The notes under the pieces are model-generated. The model was not told the origin of the DNA. It did no database searches and worked only from the letters and a program-made list of their open reading frames with translations. A stretch of DNA of 59,051 nt from Hyphomicrobiales bacterium (GTDB taxonomy: Bacteria; Pseudomonadota; Alphaproteobacteria; Rhizobiales; Rhizobiaceae). Position numbers and translations under genes: made by a program. Below, piece after piece: positions 10,054-19,353 of this stretch; the stretch's first letter is position 1; each line of letters opens with the position of its first letter. Location: the NCBI GenBank assembly GCA_900472625.1, contig UCIT01000014.1, forward strand, positions 1 to 59,051. Reading direction: 5' to 3'.

Positions 10054-12702
10054 TCATCCGTTGAGGGTGCGATCGACGATATCGCGAACATCCGTCGACA
10101 GGCTTTCCGCAGCCGCGATATCGGCCAGCGCCTTGCGCGCGTGTTCCGCCCGAACGGGCTCCAGGGAGCGCCAGGAGCGCATCGATGTGAGGATCCGGGC
10201 CGCCAACTGTGGGTTGCGACCGTCGATGTCGAGGATCTGCCGTGCCAGGAAACGATAGCCTTCGCCATCCGCCCGTCCGAAGCCGGTCGGGTTTCCGAAA
10301 GCAAATGTGCCGACCAGCGAACGGACGCGGTTCGGGTTGGTCCACTTAAAGAGCGGATTTTCCGTGAGCTTGACGACGCGATCAAGCGTTGCCGCACCGG
10401 GGATGGTGGCCTGCACTGAGAACCACTTGTCGATGACGAGCGCGTTGTCGGCGAAGCGCTCCTGGAACGTGGACAGCGCCTTGCTGGCCTCGTCGCTATC
10501 AGGGAAACGATGTGCGAGAATCGTCAGCGCCTGCATCAGGTCGGTCATGTTGTTGGCCGCGTCGAAGGCAGCCTTTGCCCGTGCCGGGGTGTTCTCGGCG
10601 TAGGACAGATAGGTGAGCGCAGTGTTGCGAAGCGCGCGGCGTCCGGCGCTGGCCGCATCCGGGCTGAAGTCGCCGGGCGTGGTCATGCTGTCGTAGAGGG
10701 CGGCGAACACGGCCTTTCCGGCCTCCGCCACCTGGCGCATCACGGCCTGGCGGCCTGCGTGGATGGCGTCGGGATCGTTGTTGCTGCCGAGCTCGCGGGC
10801 GATGTCGGATTCGCTCGGGAGTGCGAGAACCTGGGCGCGGAAGGCCGGCTCGAGGTTGTCGTCGGCAGCTGCGGCAAGCAGGGCATCGACGAATTGTTTG
10901 GCAGCGACGGTGGCCTTGCCGTCGCGGGCATCACGGGCGGCGCCGAGCAGCGTCGGCAGTGCAAGATCCGTCAGCGCCTGCCAGCGGGCGAAGTGGTCGG
11001 TCTCATGCCGTGCCAACAAAGCGAGGTCGGCGGGTGACTGATCGAAATGCAGGTTGATCGGCGCGGAGAAGCTGCGGTTCAGCGAGATGATCGGCCGCGA
11101 GCCGATGCCCTTGAACACAGCGGTCTGGGCGCGCTCGGTCAGATGCAGCACATTGTCGGCATATTCAGCACCCTCGACCGAAGACGGCTCGAGTGCAGCG
11201 CCATCTTCCGAGAACAGAGCGACGCTGAGCGGGATGTGCATCGGCTGCTTGTCGGTCTGCCCGGGTGTGGCTGGGATGATCTGCTCGAGCGAGAGGCTGA
11301 ACGTCTTCGCCGTTGCGTCGTAGCGACCGGATGCGGTGACGAGCGGTGTGCCGGCCTGGTGATACCAGAGCGAGAATTGTGTGAGGTCTCGTCCGCTTGT
11401 CTCTTCGAAGCATTTGACGAAATCCTCAATCGTCACGGCCTGTCCGTCGTGCCGGTCGAAATAGAGGTCCATGCCCTTCTTGAACGTGTCCTTGCCGAGC
11501 AGCGTCGCGATCATCCGCGTGACTTCGCTGCCCTTTTCGTAGACGGTCGTCGTGTAGAAGTTGTTGATTTCGCGATAAGCCGTCGGCCGCACAGGATGCG
11601 CCAGCGGGCCGCCATCCTCGGGGAACTGCTCGGATTTCAGGTGGCGGACTTCAGCGATACGCTTGACCGGGCGCGAGCGCATGTCGGCGGAAAACTCGTG
11701 ATCGCGGTAGACCGTCAGGCCTTCTTTCAGGCACAGCTGGAACCAGTCGCGGCAGGTGATGCGGTTGCCGGTCCAGTTGTGGAAATACTCGTGCGCGATG
11801 ATCGCCTCGATGTTGGCGTAATCGGCATCGGTGGCGGTCTCCGGATCGGCAAGAACGTACTTGTCGTTGAAGACGTTGAGCCCCTTGTTCTCCATCGCGC
11901 CCATGTTGAAGTCGGAGACGGCGACGATCATGAAGATATCGAGATCGTATTCACGACCGAAGCGCTCCTCGTCCCACTTCATCGAGCGCTTCAGCGCGTC
12001 CATGGCATAGGCGGCGCGGGCTTCCTTGCCGTGCTCGACATAGATCTTCAGCGTGACCTCGCGCTCGGACATGGTGACGAACGTGTCTTCGATCACGCCC
12101 AGGTCACCGGCGACGAGCGCGAAGAGATAGCTTGGCTTCGGATGCGGATCGAACCAGGCAGCAAAGGAGCGGCCCTCATCGTATCCGGCGCCGCCGAGGA
12201 AATTGCCGTTCGACAGCATCACCGGGTTGGCCGCCTTGTCGCCGACGATGGTGATCGTGTAGGGCGCCAGGACATCGGGGCGGTCGGGGAAATAGGTGAT
12301 GCGGCGGAAGCCTTCCGCCTCGCACTGCGTGCAATAGACGCCGTTGGTGCGGTAGAGGCCCATCAGCTTGGTATTCGCCTCGGGATTGATGATCGTGGTG
12401 ATCGTCAGTTCGAAGGGTTTGGCTTTCGGCAGGTTGCGGATCGTCAGGCTTTCCGGCGTCGCCGTATACTGGCTGGCCTTCATTTCCTTCTGGTCGAAAA
12501 GCAGGCCGGCAAGCGCCAGTTCATCCCCGTCGAGAACCAGCGGCGCCTTCGGGTCGGCGCCCTTGCGGCGATGGAAGATCAGGCGCGCATCAACTTTGGT
12601 GGCTGTCGGATCGAGTTCGAATGTCAGGTCCACGCGCTCAAGAACGAAATCGGTTGGACGGTAGTCTGCCAGATTAATGACCTGGCCGGTATCTGTGCGC
12701 AT
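10054..12702 (-). CDS. pepN: Aminopeptidase N (M1 zinc metallopeptidase)
   Basis: Broad-specificity cytosolic aminopeptidase used in peptide turnover. It has 882 residues, the usual length of gram-negative PepN. The exopeptidase motif GAMEN is at 268-272 and the zinc site HEYFHNW gives ligands His304 and His308, with Glu305 as catalytic base and Glu327 (LKEGLT) as third ligand. The remaining C-terminal half is the helical DUF3458/DUF3458_C region of the proteobacterial subfamily. There is no signal peptide. It is monocistronic in appearance, with about 180 bp between it and pleC and about 170 bp to the upstream chemoreceptor-like gene. Confidence 0.96.
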   Translation of the reverse strand: MRTDTGQVINLADYRPTDFVLERVDLTFELDPTATKVDARLIFHRRKGADPKAPLVLDGDELALAGLLFDQKEMKASQYTATPESLTIRNLPKAKPFELTITTIINPEANTKLMGLYRTNGVYCTQCEAEGFRRITYFPDRPDVLAPYTITIVGDKAANPVMLSNGNFLGGAGYDEGRSFAAWFDPHPKPSYLFALVAGDLGVIEDTFVTMSEREVTLKIYVEHGKEARAAYAMDALKRSMKWDEERFGREYDLDIFMIVAVSDFNMGAMENKGLNVFNDKYVLADPETATDADYANIEAIIAHEYFHNWTGNRITCRDWFQLCLKEGLTVYRDHEFSADMRSRPVKRIAEVRHLKSEQFPEDGGPLAHPVRPTAYREINNFYTTTVYEKGSEVTRMIATLLGKDTFKKGMDLYFDRHDGQAVTIEDFVKCFEETSGRDLTQFSLWYHQAGTPLVTASGRYDATAKTFSLSLEQIIPATPGQTDKQPMHIPLSVALFSEDGAALEPSSVEGAEYADNVLHLTERAQTAVFKGIGSRPIISLNRSFSAPINLHFDQSPADLALLARHETDHFARWQALTDLALPTLLGAARDARDGKATVAAKQFVDALLAAAADDNLEPAFRAQVLALPSESDIARELGSNNDPDAIHAGRQAVMRQVAEAGKAVFAALYDSMTTPGDFSPDAASAGRRALRNTALTYLSYAENTPARAKAAFDAANNMTDLMQALTILAHRFPDSDEASKALSTFQERFADNALVIDKWFSVQATIPGAATLDRVVKLTENPLFKWTNPNRVRSLVGTFAFGNPTGFGRADGEGYRFLARQILDIDGRNPQLAARILTSMRSWRSLEPVRAEHARKALADIAAAESLSTDVRDIVDRTLNG

Positions 12703-12871
12703 GATGTTCCCTGGGACCTTTAGACAATGCTTCGCCGCAGAGGGGGGCGCTCCGCAACCAATTCGATCGGTATAATTACATTAAAGTCTGAACTAATGCT
12801 AAAGCTAAAGGGAAACGATGAACGACAAGATTTTATAGTAGCGCGGTTGGAGATACTTCAGACTTCTCTCC

Positions 12872-13975
12872 CTATCTGAGGTCCAGGGCTATCCGGATCG
12901 CTGCCTCGTCCTCGGTTTTCTGCACGACAACGCCGTGCCATCCGAGGCCGTCGTAGTCCTCGTAGCCGAGCGTCTTCGCATAGGCGACAATAGAGCCGTT
13001 GTTGTCGTAATAGCTGCCACGCGCTTGGCCTGTCTGCCTCTGCAGCGCGAAGTGCGTGAACAGCAGGGACGTGTTGCTGCAGGCGATAATTTTGTTGGCG
13101 CCGTCCAGCAGCATCACGGTCGTCCGATCCGCGACCTGTGGCGGAAGATTTGCCTCTTTCTCGACGATGGCCTGTCCCTGGTTCTGCCAGTCGAAGTAGA
13201 CGCCCAACGTTCCGACCAGCGGGCCATCACCCTTGCCGCCTTGCCTGACCCCCGTTGCGTAGACAAGTGCGTTGCGTCCACCGTGAAGCGGGCTTGGGCG
13301 CACCTCGTCGACCACATAGTCGTCTCCGGATCGGCAATGGACTCCTGCAGCGTGCCAGGATTCGCCGGCCAGCGAGGCATTGGCAATCCGGCGTTGGAAC
13401 TCGGGATTTGCTGACGCGATAACGCGGCCACTGGTATCCGTCAGCACGAGGTCGAGGTAGACGGTGTAGAAGCGGTTGATGACGCCGAGGCGTTCCGCAG
13501 CGAAGCTGGCGGTTTCCTTGGTCGGCGTCTCCAGTGCCTGCCACAGGGCGGCATCGGTCGCCCACCAGCGCACATCGGCGGTCCGCTCGAACAGGTTGCG
13601 CACGATCAACTGCACTAGCGTCTGTGCCAGATCGGTCAGCCGCACACCTTCGAGTTCATCCACCAGCGAATCTGCCATCCGCCGCGACAGCCCGATGCGG
13701 CCGAGGACATTGCTCTCGAACGTGCCGGCGATCTCGCTGGCGATCTGCGCCAAACGCTGAACCTCGTTGGCGACGACCGCGAAACCCTTGCCGGCTTCCC
13801 CTGCACGGGCCGCCTCGATCAACGCGTTGATGGCCAGAAGCTTGATCTGTTTCACCACATGCGTGTTGGCGGCGCTGAATTGTTCGAGATCGAAACCAAT
13901 CCCTTCGGTAACAACCCGCATGGAGCGCGGCGTTGCCGGATGTTGCTGACCTTTAAAAACCGTAGATGGCATCAT
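12872..13975 (-). CDS. Soluble methyl-accepting chemotaxis-like protein with C-terminal sensor domain
   Basis: A 367-residue protein whose N-terminal part carries the chemoreceptor hairpin tip (about residues 46-82, [20 protein letters not shown] then [12 protein letters not shown]), the CheA/CheW contact region. Only about 45 residues come before the tip, so the ascending arm is nearly absent, while the descending arm continues to about 130. The rest (about 140-360) resembles an extracellular Cache/PAS-like sensor: [28 protein letters not shown] and [13 protein letters not shown] see no transmembrane segment. So the usual order sensor-membrane-signalling is reversed and the sensor would be cytoplasmic. 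A strong AGGAGG precedes the ATG at 13975. The ligand is unknown. Confidence 0.8.
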   Translation of the reverse strand: MMPSTVFKGQQHPATPRSMRVVTEGIGFDLEQFSAANTHVVKQIKLLAINALIEAARAGEAGKGFAVVANEVQRLAQIASEIAGTFESNVLGRIGLSRRMADSLVDELEGVRLTDLAQTLVQLIVRNLFERTADVRWWATDAALWQALETPTKETASFAAERLGVINRFYTVYLDLVLTDTSGRVIASANPEFQRRIANASLAGESWHAAGVHCRSGDDYVVDEVRPSPLHGGRNALVYATGVRQGGKGDGPLVGTLGVYFDWQNQGQAIVEKEANLPPQVADRTTVMLLDGANKIIACSNTSLLFTHFALQRQTGQARGSYYDNNGSIVAYAKTLGYEDYDGLGWHGVVVQKTEDEAAIRIALDLR

Positions 13976-14283
13976 GGCATGCCTCCTGAAGAATTGGTGC
14001 GCGTCGGAAAATTAAAATTGTAATTATGCTATGTTTGAATCAATGCGAGAGCATGGTTTTCAAATCGGTAACGAACAACGGCCCTCATTGACTATTTTCA
14101 TTCGTTTTCACGCCTTGCCGTTATTTGACGCAGTCCAGTGACATGCTTTCGCGCAAAATGTCTGAGACGATGGGACTCGCGCGTGTTTTCGCTGTTCTTT
14201 GACGAAAACCGCTGCCAGAGTTATCTGGCATCGAATCCGATGCGTTTCCCCGCCCTCCTACGCGCAATGCACGAGTGTCTGAC
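13976..14283. other. Divergent intergenic region, 308 bp
   Basis: Separates the minus-strand chemoreceptor-like gene from the plus-strand EamA gene. It is AT-richer next to the chemoreceptor (around 14008-14040), as expected for promoters. I see no convincing small gene or repeat. Confidence 0.5.
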
Positions 14284-15216
14284 ATGCGGTCGGTTTTCGA
14301 AAATCCGATGAGAGGTATTGCGTTCAAAGTCGCGTCTGTCATCTTTTTCCTTGCCATGCAGACCTTCATCAAGCTTGCGGGCAGTGACATTCAGCCGGGC
14401 CAGGTCACTTTTTACAGGTCGTTCTTCGCGCTCTTCCCCATCATGGCGTTCCTTGCCTACCGCGGCCAGTTGAAGTCGTCGTTCTACACGGAGAACCCGA
14501 TCGGTCATCTGAAGCGCGGGACGCTCGGGATCATTTCCATGGGCCTGGGCTTCTACGGATTGCTGCATTTGCCGCTGCCTGAGGCCATCGCGCTCGGTTA
14601 CGCACTGCCGCTGGTGGCGGTGATCTTCGCTGCCGTATTCCTCGGTGAGACCGTCCGCATCTATCGGTGGAGTGCCGTCTTCGTAGGACTAATCGGTGTC
14701 GCGATCGTCTCATGGCCGAAACTGACGTTGTTTCGCGAGGGTGGCGTGGAAGCGGAGCAGGCAATCGGCGCGGTGACAGTGCTGCTGGCGTCGGTGCTGG
14801 GCGGAATGGCCATGATCCAGGTGCGCCGATTGGTCGAGGAGGAAAAGACCTCGACGATCGTTCTCTATTTTTCGCTGACGGCGAGCACGTTCTCGCTTTT
14901 CACCGTGCCGTTCGGCTGGGATTTTCTCGATCTGGCGCCGCAGTTGTTCCTGATTGCCGCCGGCTTTTGCGGCGGTATCGCGCAAATCTTGCTGACGGAG
15001 AGCTACCGTCATGCGGAGGTATCGACGATTGCGCCATTCGAATATACGTCGATCGTCCTGGGGAGCATCCTTGCCTACTTTGTCTTTGATGATACGCCGA
15101 CCACAACAATGGTAGTTGGCACGGCCATCATCGTCGCGGCAGGTGTCTTCATTATCTACCGCGAGCATCGCCTCGGCGCGGAACGCGTTGCCGCGCGGAA
15201 TGCCGAACTGCGATAG
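14284..15216 (+). CDS. DMT-superfamily (EamA) membrane transporter
   Basis: Predicted inner-membrane permease of about 310 residues with ten hydrophobic segments in two EamA repeats. The first repeat includes the motif QVTFYRSFFALFP and the second ends in VLGSILAYFVFDDTP, both typical of drug/metabolite exporters. The substrate cannot be read from sequence; relatives include RhtA/YdcZ-like amino acid or riboflavin-type exporters. An in-frame GTG at 14275 and an ATG at 14308 are alternative starts, and no strong ribosome site decides between them. It stands alone between a chemoreceptor-like gene and an uncharacterised regulator-like gene. Confidence 0.85.
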   Translation: MRSVFENPMRGIAFKVASVIFFLAMQTFIKLAGSDIQPGQVTFYRSFFALFPIMAFLAYRGQLKSSFYTENPIGHLKRGTLGIISMGLGFYGLLHLPLPEAIALGYALPLVAVIFAAVFLGETVRIYRWSAVFVGLIGVAIVSWPKLTLFREGGVEAEQAIGAVTVLLASVLGGMAMIQVRRLVEEEKTSTIVLYFSLTASTFSLFTVPFGWDFLDLAPQLFLIAAGFCGGIAQILLTESYRHAEVSTIAPFEYTSIVLGSILAYFVFDDTPTTTMVVGTAIIVAAGVFIIYREHRLGAERVAARNAELR

Positions 15217-15409
15217 CTGCTGCTTCGTGCAGGTTAACGAAGGTCATTCATATGGAACCCACAGAAATTTAGGGCTGGAAACTTCCCGCGCGGCGTGTTC
15301 TGTAAATGTGAACATTGTTCATCTATTAATGCAATCTTGTGTTGAAAATAAACGATGCCGTGTGTCAGCTCGCGCCCAGGTATATCTGAGCGCATGTTGC
15401 GGGAATAAA

Positions 15410-16288
15410 ATGCATTTACATGCCGAAGACCTGATTGCCGATCCTAATTTCATACGCGGTATTCGATTTCACGCTGGTCGTATGCGCCTGATGTTCGACG
15501 CCAAACCACGGCTCGCGCGGTTGCTCGCCTCTCATCAACGCTGGTTGCTGACGCAGATGGCTTATGCGCTAAGCATGGAGCGTGACAGACTGGATCCATC
15601 ATCAGGCCTCACGGCCACCCGGTTGATTAAAGATGTCACCGCTTTCAAGGTCGCAAGCCGCAACACCGTTCTCAGCTTCATCGACGAACTTTTCACCTAC
15701 CGATTCATCACCTGCGAGCCGGGCGCCGAGCGCAAGCGACCGAGGCACTACGAGGCAGCCGAGATCAGTCATCAGGCCATGGCGAGTTGGCTGTCGTCCA
15801 ATCTGCACGCGCTTGACGTGCTCGACGGCAAGGATCGCGCGGCGGAGTTCGATGCCAATCCTCACTGGATTCGCCAGATCCAGCCTCGCCTTGCCAGACA
15901 TTGCATGGAGGACGACATTTGGCGCGAGCCTCCGGAGGAGATCGGGCTCTTTCTATGGAATGACGCAGGCGGCTTGATCGTCGATTATCTGATCTCGATG
16001 ATCGATCTCGATGAGCAGGATGAAACCAGATTCTTCTTGGGGGAGTTCGATAGTCGTGGCCTCGCGGCGGACTTCATGATGTCGCGTACTCACTTGCAGA
16101 GGCTCGTCAGTAAGGCCGCTCTCAGCGGTTTTATGGGATCGCAGGTCGACGCCAAAAAACCAACGCTATGGATATCGCGGGCCTTCGTGCAAGATTATTG
16201 CGAGTGGCAGGCGATCAAATTCGCTTACGTCGACGAGGCCTTCAACTGGGTTCGGTCGCGGTCGAACGTGCAATCCTGCGACATCTGA
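15410..16288 (+). CDS. Uncharacterised protein with two possible helix-turn-helix segments
   Basis: I do not recognise the family. The open frame extends further upstream, but the sequence before 15410 reads like noncoding DNA (cysteine-rich, unusual codons), so the ATG at 15410 (MHLHAEDL) is the likely start, giving 292 residues. Residues about 67-103 (SSGLTATRLIKDV, then SRNTVLSFIDEL) look like a winged-helix recognition unit, and a second one appears near 218-245 (DFMMSRTHLQRLVSKAALSG). There is no signal peptide or membrane segment. A DNA-binding regulator with two winged helices is an inference from these segments. It is monocistronic and is followed by a palindromic repeat element. Confidence 0.65.
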   Translation: MHLHAEDLIADPNFIRGIRFHAGRMRLMFDAKPRLARLLASHQRWLLTQMAYALSMERDRLDPSSGLTATRLIKDVTAFKVASRNTVLSFIDELFTYRFITCEPGAERKRPRHYEAAEISHQAMASWLSSNLHALDVLDGKDRAAEFDANPHWIRQIQPRLARHCMEDDIWREPPEEIGLFLWNDAGGLIVDYLISMIDLDEQDETRFFLGEFDSRGLAADFMMSRTHLQRLVSKAALSGFMGSQVDAKKPTLWISRAFVQDYCEWQAIKFAYVDEAFNWVRSRSNVQSCDI

Positions 16289-16337
16289 TCTGTGCGCAGT
16301 GGCCGCCGATATCGTGAAGAAATGCGGCCGACCTTTG

Positions 16338-16626
16338 GAGCCTTTCCGGGCTAAATTGAACCATTCTGTTGGCTCAAACGGAGTCGCCTGGTCGTCCGGC
16401 CGGCGCGTGTCGTAGCCAAAGCATACGGCCAAGCCGGCCGGACGATCAGGCGGCTCGTTTCAGCTAACCCCGGTGGTTCGTTTGCGAACCAGCTCGGGCC
16501 GGGCATCTTTCCGCCAGGATCAAAGGCGATCGGCTCGGACGTACCGGGGTATGCCCTTCGCCAATCGCCTTTGCGCTGACGAAAACCTGCTCCGGCAGAA
16601 TGGTTCAATTTAACCCGGAAAGGCTC
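16338..16626. mobile_element. 289-bp palindromic element with 31-bp terminal inverted repeats (RIME/MITE-like)
   Basis: The ends 16338-16368 and 16596-16626 are inverted copies matching at 30 of 31 positions. Inside is a mosaic of further hairpins: 16381-16404 with 16433-16456 (22 of 24 paired), 16475-16480 with 16485-16490, and 16521-16530 with 16564-16573 (10 of 10). There is no open frame for a transposase. This is the build of the Rhizobium-specific intergenic mosaic elements and of non-autonomous MITEs. I cannot identify a clear target-site duplication. Its location downstream of a gene, with hairpins on both strands, would also let it act as a transcript end. Confidence 0.8.
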
Positions 16627-17116
16627 TAGGATGCGTCCGACGACGCCTCGTGCTCATACGCTTCGGCGGCACAAACGGCCGCCCGGATGTTTTCGATCGC
16701 GTTGATCTTGAGCAGAAGAGAGATGATGCGTGTTGTCATGATGAAAGCCAGTATACTTTAGCGCGGTCAAAAACGCCGCCTCAAACTCAGTATTGTTGAA
16801 AGTCCGCAAAGATGACGGCGGGGCGGGCAATACGATTGCTGGTGCCGGTGCCGCGAGCAACCATCTGCTCGTTCGTGGCGAAGCCTGTCCGCCGGTAGCT
16901 TTGCGTGGTGCGAACATTTTTGTTCGCGAGGCGCAGGGTTTCAAACCTGCAGTGGGTAGTACGATGATTTGGGCTCATGGCCTTGGTTCCTATCGATTCC
17001 TCCCAAGACACATCGCTAATATTGCACCGCACAATAGACATCGCAACAGCCAAGAATACGCGACAGCCATGCGATGAGTGCATGAGTGATGTCACAAAAC
17101 TGTCAATGGTGGTTAT
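16627..17116. other. Intergenic stretch without a recognisable gene
   Basis: About 490 bp after the palindromic element. It has several short open frames on both strands that I cannot match to anything and that lack ribosome sites. A perfect 7-bp hairpin with a TTTT loop lies at 16910-16927 and a weaker one at 16933-16950. It could be a degraded gene or an uncharacterised RNA; nothing in the sequence decides this. Confidence 0.4.
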
Positions 17117-18001
17117 TTAGGAGGCAGAATTGGCTTCTGTCAATTTTGCCTGAAATTGCAATAAGTCGTTCCAAGCCAATCGCTTATTGACCGGGGCGGT
17201 CAGAAGATCCTGCGGATGCAACGTCGCGATCGCCGGAATACGCCGATCGCCGATGGCGATCTCTCGCCACTGTCCGCGCAGGCCATGGATCGTATCACCT
17301 TCGCCGAAAAACACCCGAGCGGCGAAATTGCCGAGCAGGAGAATCACTTTCGGCTCGGCAAGCACGATCTGCCGCTCGATGAATGGGCGGCAGATATCCA
17401 TCTCGGCGGGTGACGCCGCGCGGTTGCCGGGTGGGCGCCACGGGATGACCTGCGTCATCAGAATGCCGTTGCGGTCTAGGCCGATGGCCGCGAGCATCTT
17501 GTCGAGCAATTGTCCCGGACGGCCGGCAAAGGGCTGGCCTTCGCGGTCGTCATCCGCACCCGGGGCCGAGCCGATCAGCATGATGCCGCTCGCAGCGTCG
17601 CCGCCGGCAAAGATCGTCGATCGTGCGCTGTGTTTCAGATTGCAGCCATTGAACGCCTCAAGAGCCGTCTTGAGTTCGGCCAGCGAACGGGCGCTTTCCG
17701 CGGCCAAGCGCGCCTGCTGCACGGCCTCGCCATCCGGGATTGCCGGTTGCGGCCGCTGCGCCGAGCGTTCGGCTTGAGGTGCCGCTCTTTGCGCCGACGA
17801 TCCGGATGACCGTGTCGCCTGCTCCCGGCCTTCGGTGGCCTGCGGGGCAGGGGCGGCGCTGCGTCGCGCCGCCTTCATCATCTCGAACTCAGCAAACCGG
17901 TCGACGGCCTCCTCCTCGAGCAACCATTCGACACCCGCGTCTGCATGGAAATGCAGCAGCGCGGCGAGTTCGCCCGGAGAGAGGTCGTTGACGGAGATCA
18001 T
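17117..18001 (-). CDS. Uracil-DNA glycosylase family protein (family 4-like) with incomplete Fe-S ligand set
   Basis: The C-terminal part (about residues 110-290) is a family-4-type uracil-DNA glycosylase: motif 1 is GSAPGADDDREGQPFAGRPG (144-163), WRPPGNR follows, and the motif 2 histidine is His262 in LHPQDLL. The N-terminal 100 residues are Ala/Gln/Ser-rich and low complexity. Family-4 enzymes bind a [4Fe-4S] cluster through four cysteines; here only Cys120 and Cys204 remain, while the other two positions read Phe117 and Trp188 (the latter normally in KCRPP). Motif 1 also begins GSAPG rather than GEAPG or GEGPG. Repair activity is therefore uncertain. No operon partners are evident, although yegD lies just upstream on the same strand. 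Confidence 0.85.
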   Translation of the reverse strand: MISVNDLSPGELAALLHFHADAGVEWLLEEEAVDRFAEFEMMKAARRSAAPAPQATEGREQATRSSGSSAQRAAPQAERSAQRPQPAIPDGEAVQQARLAAESARSLAELKTALEAFNGCNLKHSARSTIFAGGDAASGIMLIGSAPGADDDREGQPFAGRPGQLLDKMLAAIGLDRNGILMTQVIPWRPPGNRAASPAEMDICRPFIERQIVLAEPKVILLLGNFAARVFFGEGDTIHGLRGQWREIAIGDRRIPAIATLHPQDLLTAPVNKRLAWNDLLQFQAKLTEANSAS

Positions 18002-18060
18002 GCCAATGACTTTATCGAAGCCACAGCCTCAATGAAAGAGCGTAGCGGCCACACACAGCG

Positions 18061-19353
18061 CTATTGCACCGTCCATTGCGCGATATCGTCACGCTCGCCG
18101 ATCAGCGCCAGACCGTGGGCGATCGACAGCAACTCGCCGCCCGTTTCGATCTTGTCGGCATCGAAGCGCTCGGTGAAGATGCGGCGAACGGCGGGCACGA
18201 AAGACGTACCGCCGGTGAGGAAGACCTTATCGATATCAGTCGCGGCCGTATTGGTCTTTTCGAGCACATCATCCAGCGCCCCTTCGATGCGTGCCAGATC
18301 GTCGGATATCCAGCTTTCGAAATCGGCGCGACGCACCGCGCGCTTGCCGGCGCGGCCGAGCGGCGAGAAGTTGAATTCCGCTTCTTCCGCGCCAGACAGC
18401 GCCATCTTGGTGGCCGATACAGCCTGATAGAGCGGGTAGCCTTCGTCGTGATCAACGAGATCGATGAACAGTTCCAGCTTGTCCGGCTCCAGAGCCGTCC
18501 GCACCAGCTTCTTCAGATCATCATACTCCCGCGACGTCTTGAAGATCGACAGCTGGTTCCAGCGGCTGAAGCTCGAGTAGTAGTTTGTCGGGACTTCAAG
18601 GACCTTGTCGAAGCTCTTGAAATGACTCCCTTTGCCGATTGCAGGCGCAACGACGTTGTCGACGATGCGCGCGTCGAAATGATCACCCGCGATGCCGACA
18701 CCGGAATGTCCGATCGGCGTTGCCTTCAACTGGCCGGCGACGCTCTCAAAACGGATCAGCGAATAGTCGGTGGTGCCGCCGCCGAAGTCGGCGACCAGCA
18801 CGGTGGCATCGACCTTCAGGTTCTGCGCGAAGTAGAACGCGGCTGCGACAGGTTCGTAGACGTAGTGCACCTCGGGAAAGCCGAAACGCGACAGCGCTTC
18901 GTTGTAGCGCTGTGTGGCCAGCAGCGGGTCCGGGCTGGCGCCAGCGAAATGCACCGGCCGGCCCGTGACGATACGCGCCACGTCGGATGGCCAATTGTCG
19001 CCGGCGTAGTTGCTGAGGCGGCGGATGAAGACCTCCATCAGGTCCTCGAAGCTATGGCGCTTCGCGTAGATCAACGTGCCCTGGAACAGGGCGCTGGCGG
19101 CGAATGTCTTGATCGACTGCAGGAAGCGGCAATCGCCCGGATTGTCGATGAACTGGCGGATCGCCGCATGGCCGGCCTCGACCTTCAGCGCGGAGGCGCC
19201 GAGTTTTCCGTCCTTCATGAAGGAGAGGGCGGTGCGCATGCTGTCGCTTTCGCCGGCGGCGCTGGTAAAGCCCATCGAATGGGTTGTCTTGCCGTCCGCG
19301 GTGGCGAGAACGGTGTTCGTTGTGCCAAAGTCCAAACCTAGCGCCTGAGCCAT
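18061..19353 (-). CDS. Hsp70-family protein, YegD-like
   Basis: An Hsp70/actin-fold ATPase of 430 residues without the substrate-binding domain of DnaK, matching the length of YegD. Phosphate loop 1 is LDFGTTNTVLA (near residue 7), phosphate loop 2 is VADFGGGTTDYSLI and the adenosine motif is LTGGTSFVPAV. The ATG at 19353 has GAGGTG upstream and is preferred to an in-frame start 15 bases earlier. The partner and biological role of YegD proteins are poorly known. It is followed on the same strand by the glycosylase-like gene about 60 bp away; a shared transcript is possible. Confidence 0.88.
   Translation of the reverse strand: MAQALGLDFGTTNTVLATADGKTTHSMGFTSAAGESDSMRTALSFMKDGKLGASALKVEAGHAAIRQFIDNPGDCRFLQSIKTFAASALFQGTLIYAKRHSFEDLMEVFIRRLSNYAGDNWPSDVARIVTGRPVHFAGASPDPLLATQRYNEALSRFGFPEVHYVYEPVAAAFYFAQNLKVDATVLVADFGGGTTDYSLIRFESVAGQLKATPIGHSGVGIAGDHFDARIVDNVVAPAIGKGSHFKSFDKVLEVPTNYYSSFSRWNQLSIFKTSREYDDLKKLVRTALEPDKLELFIDLVDHDEGYPLYQAVSATKMALSGAEEAEFNFSPLGRAGKRAVRRADFESWISDDLARIEGALDDVLEKTNTAATDIDKVFLTGGTSFVPAVRRIFTERFDADKIETGGELLSIAHGLALIGERDDIAQWTVQ

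Noticed and set aside
11047..12723. 558-codon open frame on the plus strand
   Set aside because: It lies entirely antisense to pepN; the His/Asp/Arg/Val-rich composition is typical of the reverse complement of a GC-rich gene, and it has no domain.
15116..15409. N-terminal extension of the double helix-turn-helix protein
   Set aside because: It overlaps the EamA gene and then crosses noncoding sequence; the translated residues are Ser/Cys-rich and unlike the rest, so the ATG at 15410 is preferred.
16654..17095. Short open frames on both strands suggesting a hidden gene
   Set aside because: None has a ribosome site, a recognisable family or consistent codon use; recorded only as unassigned DNA.
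18064..19341. 425-codon plus-strand frame
   Set aside because: Antisense shadow of the YegD-like gene, whose Hsp70 motifs are unmistakable on the other strand.
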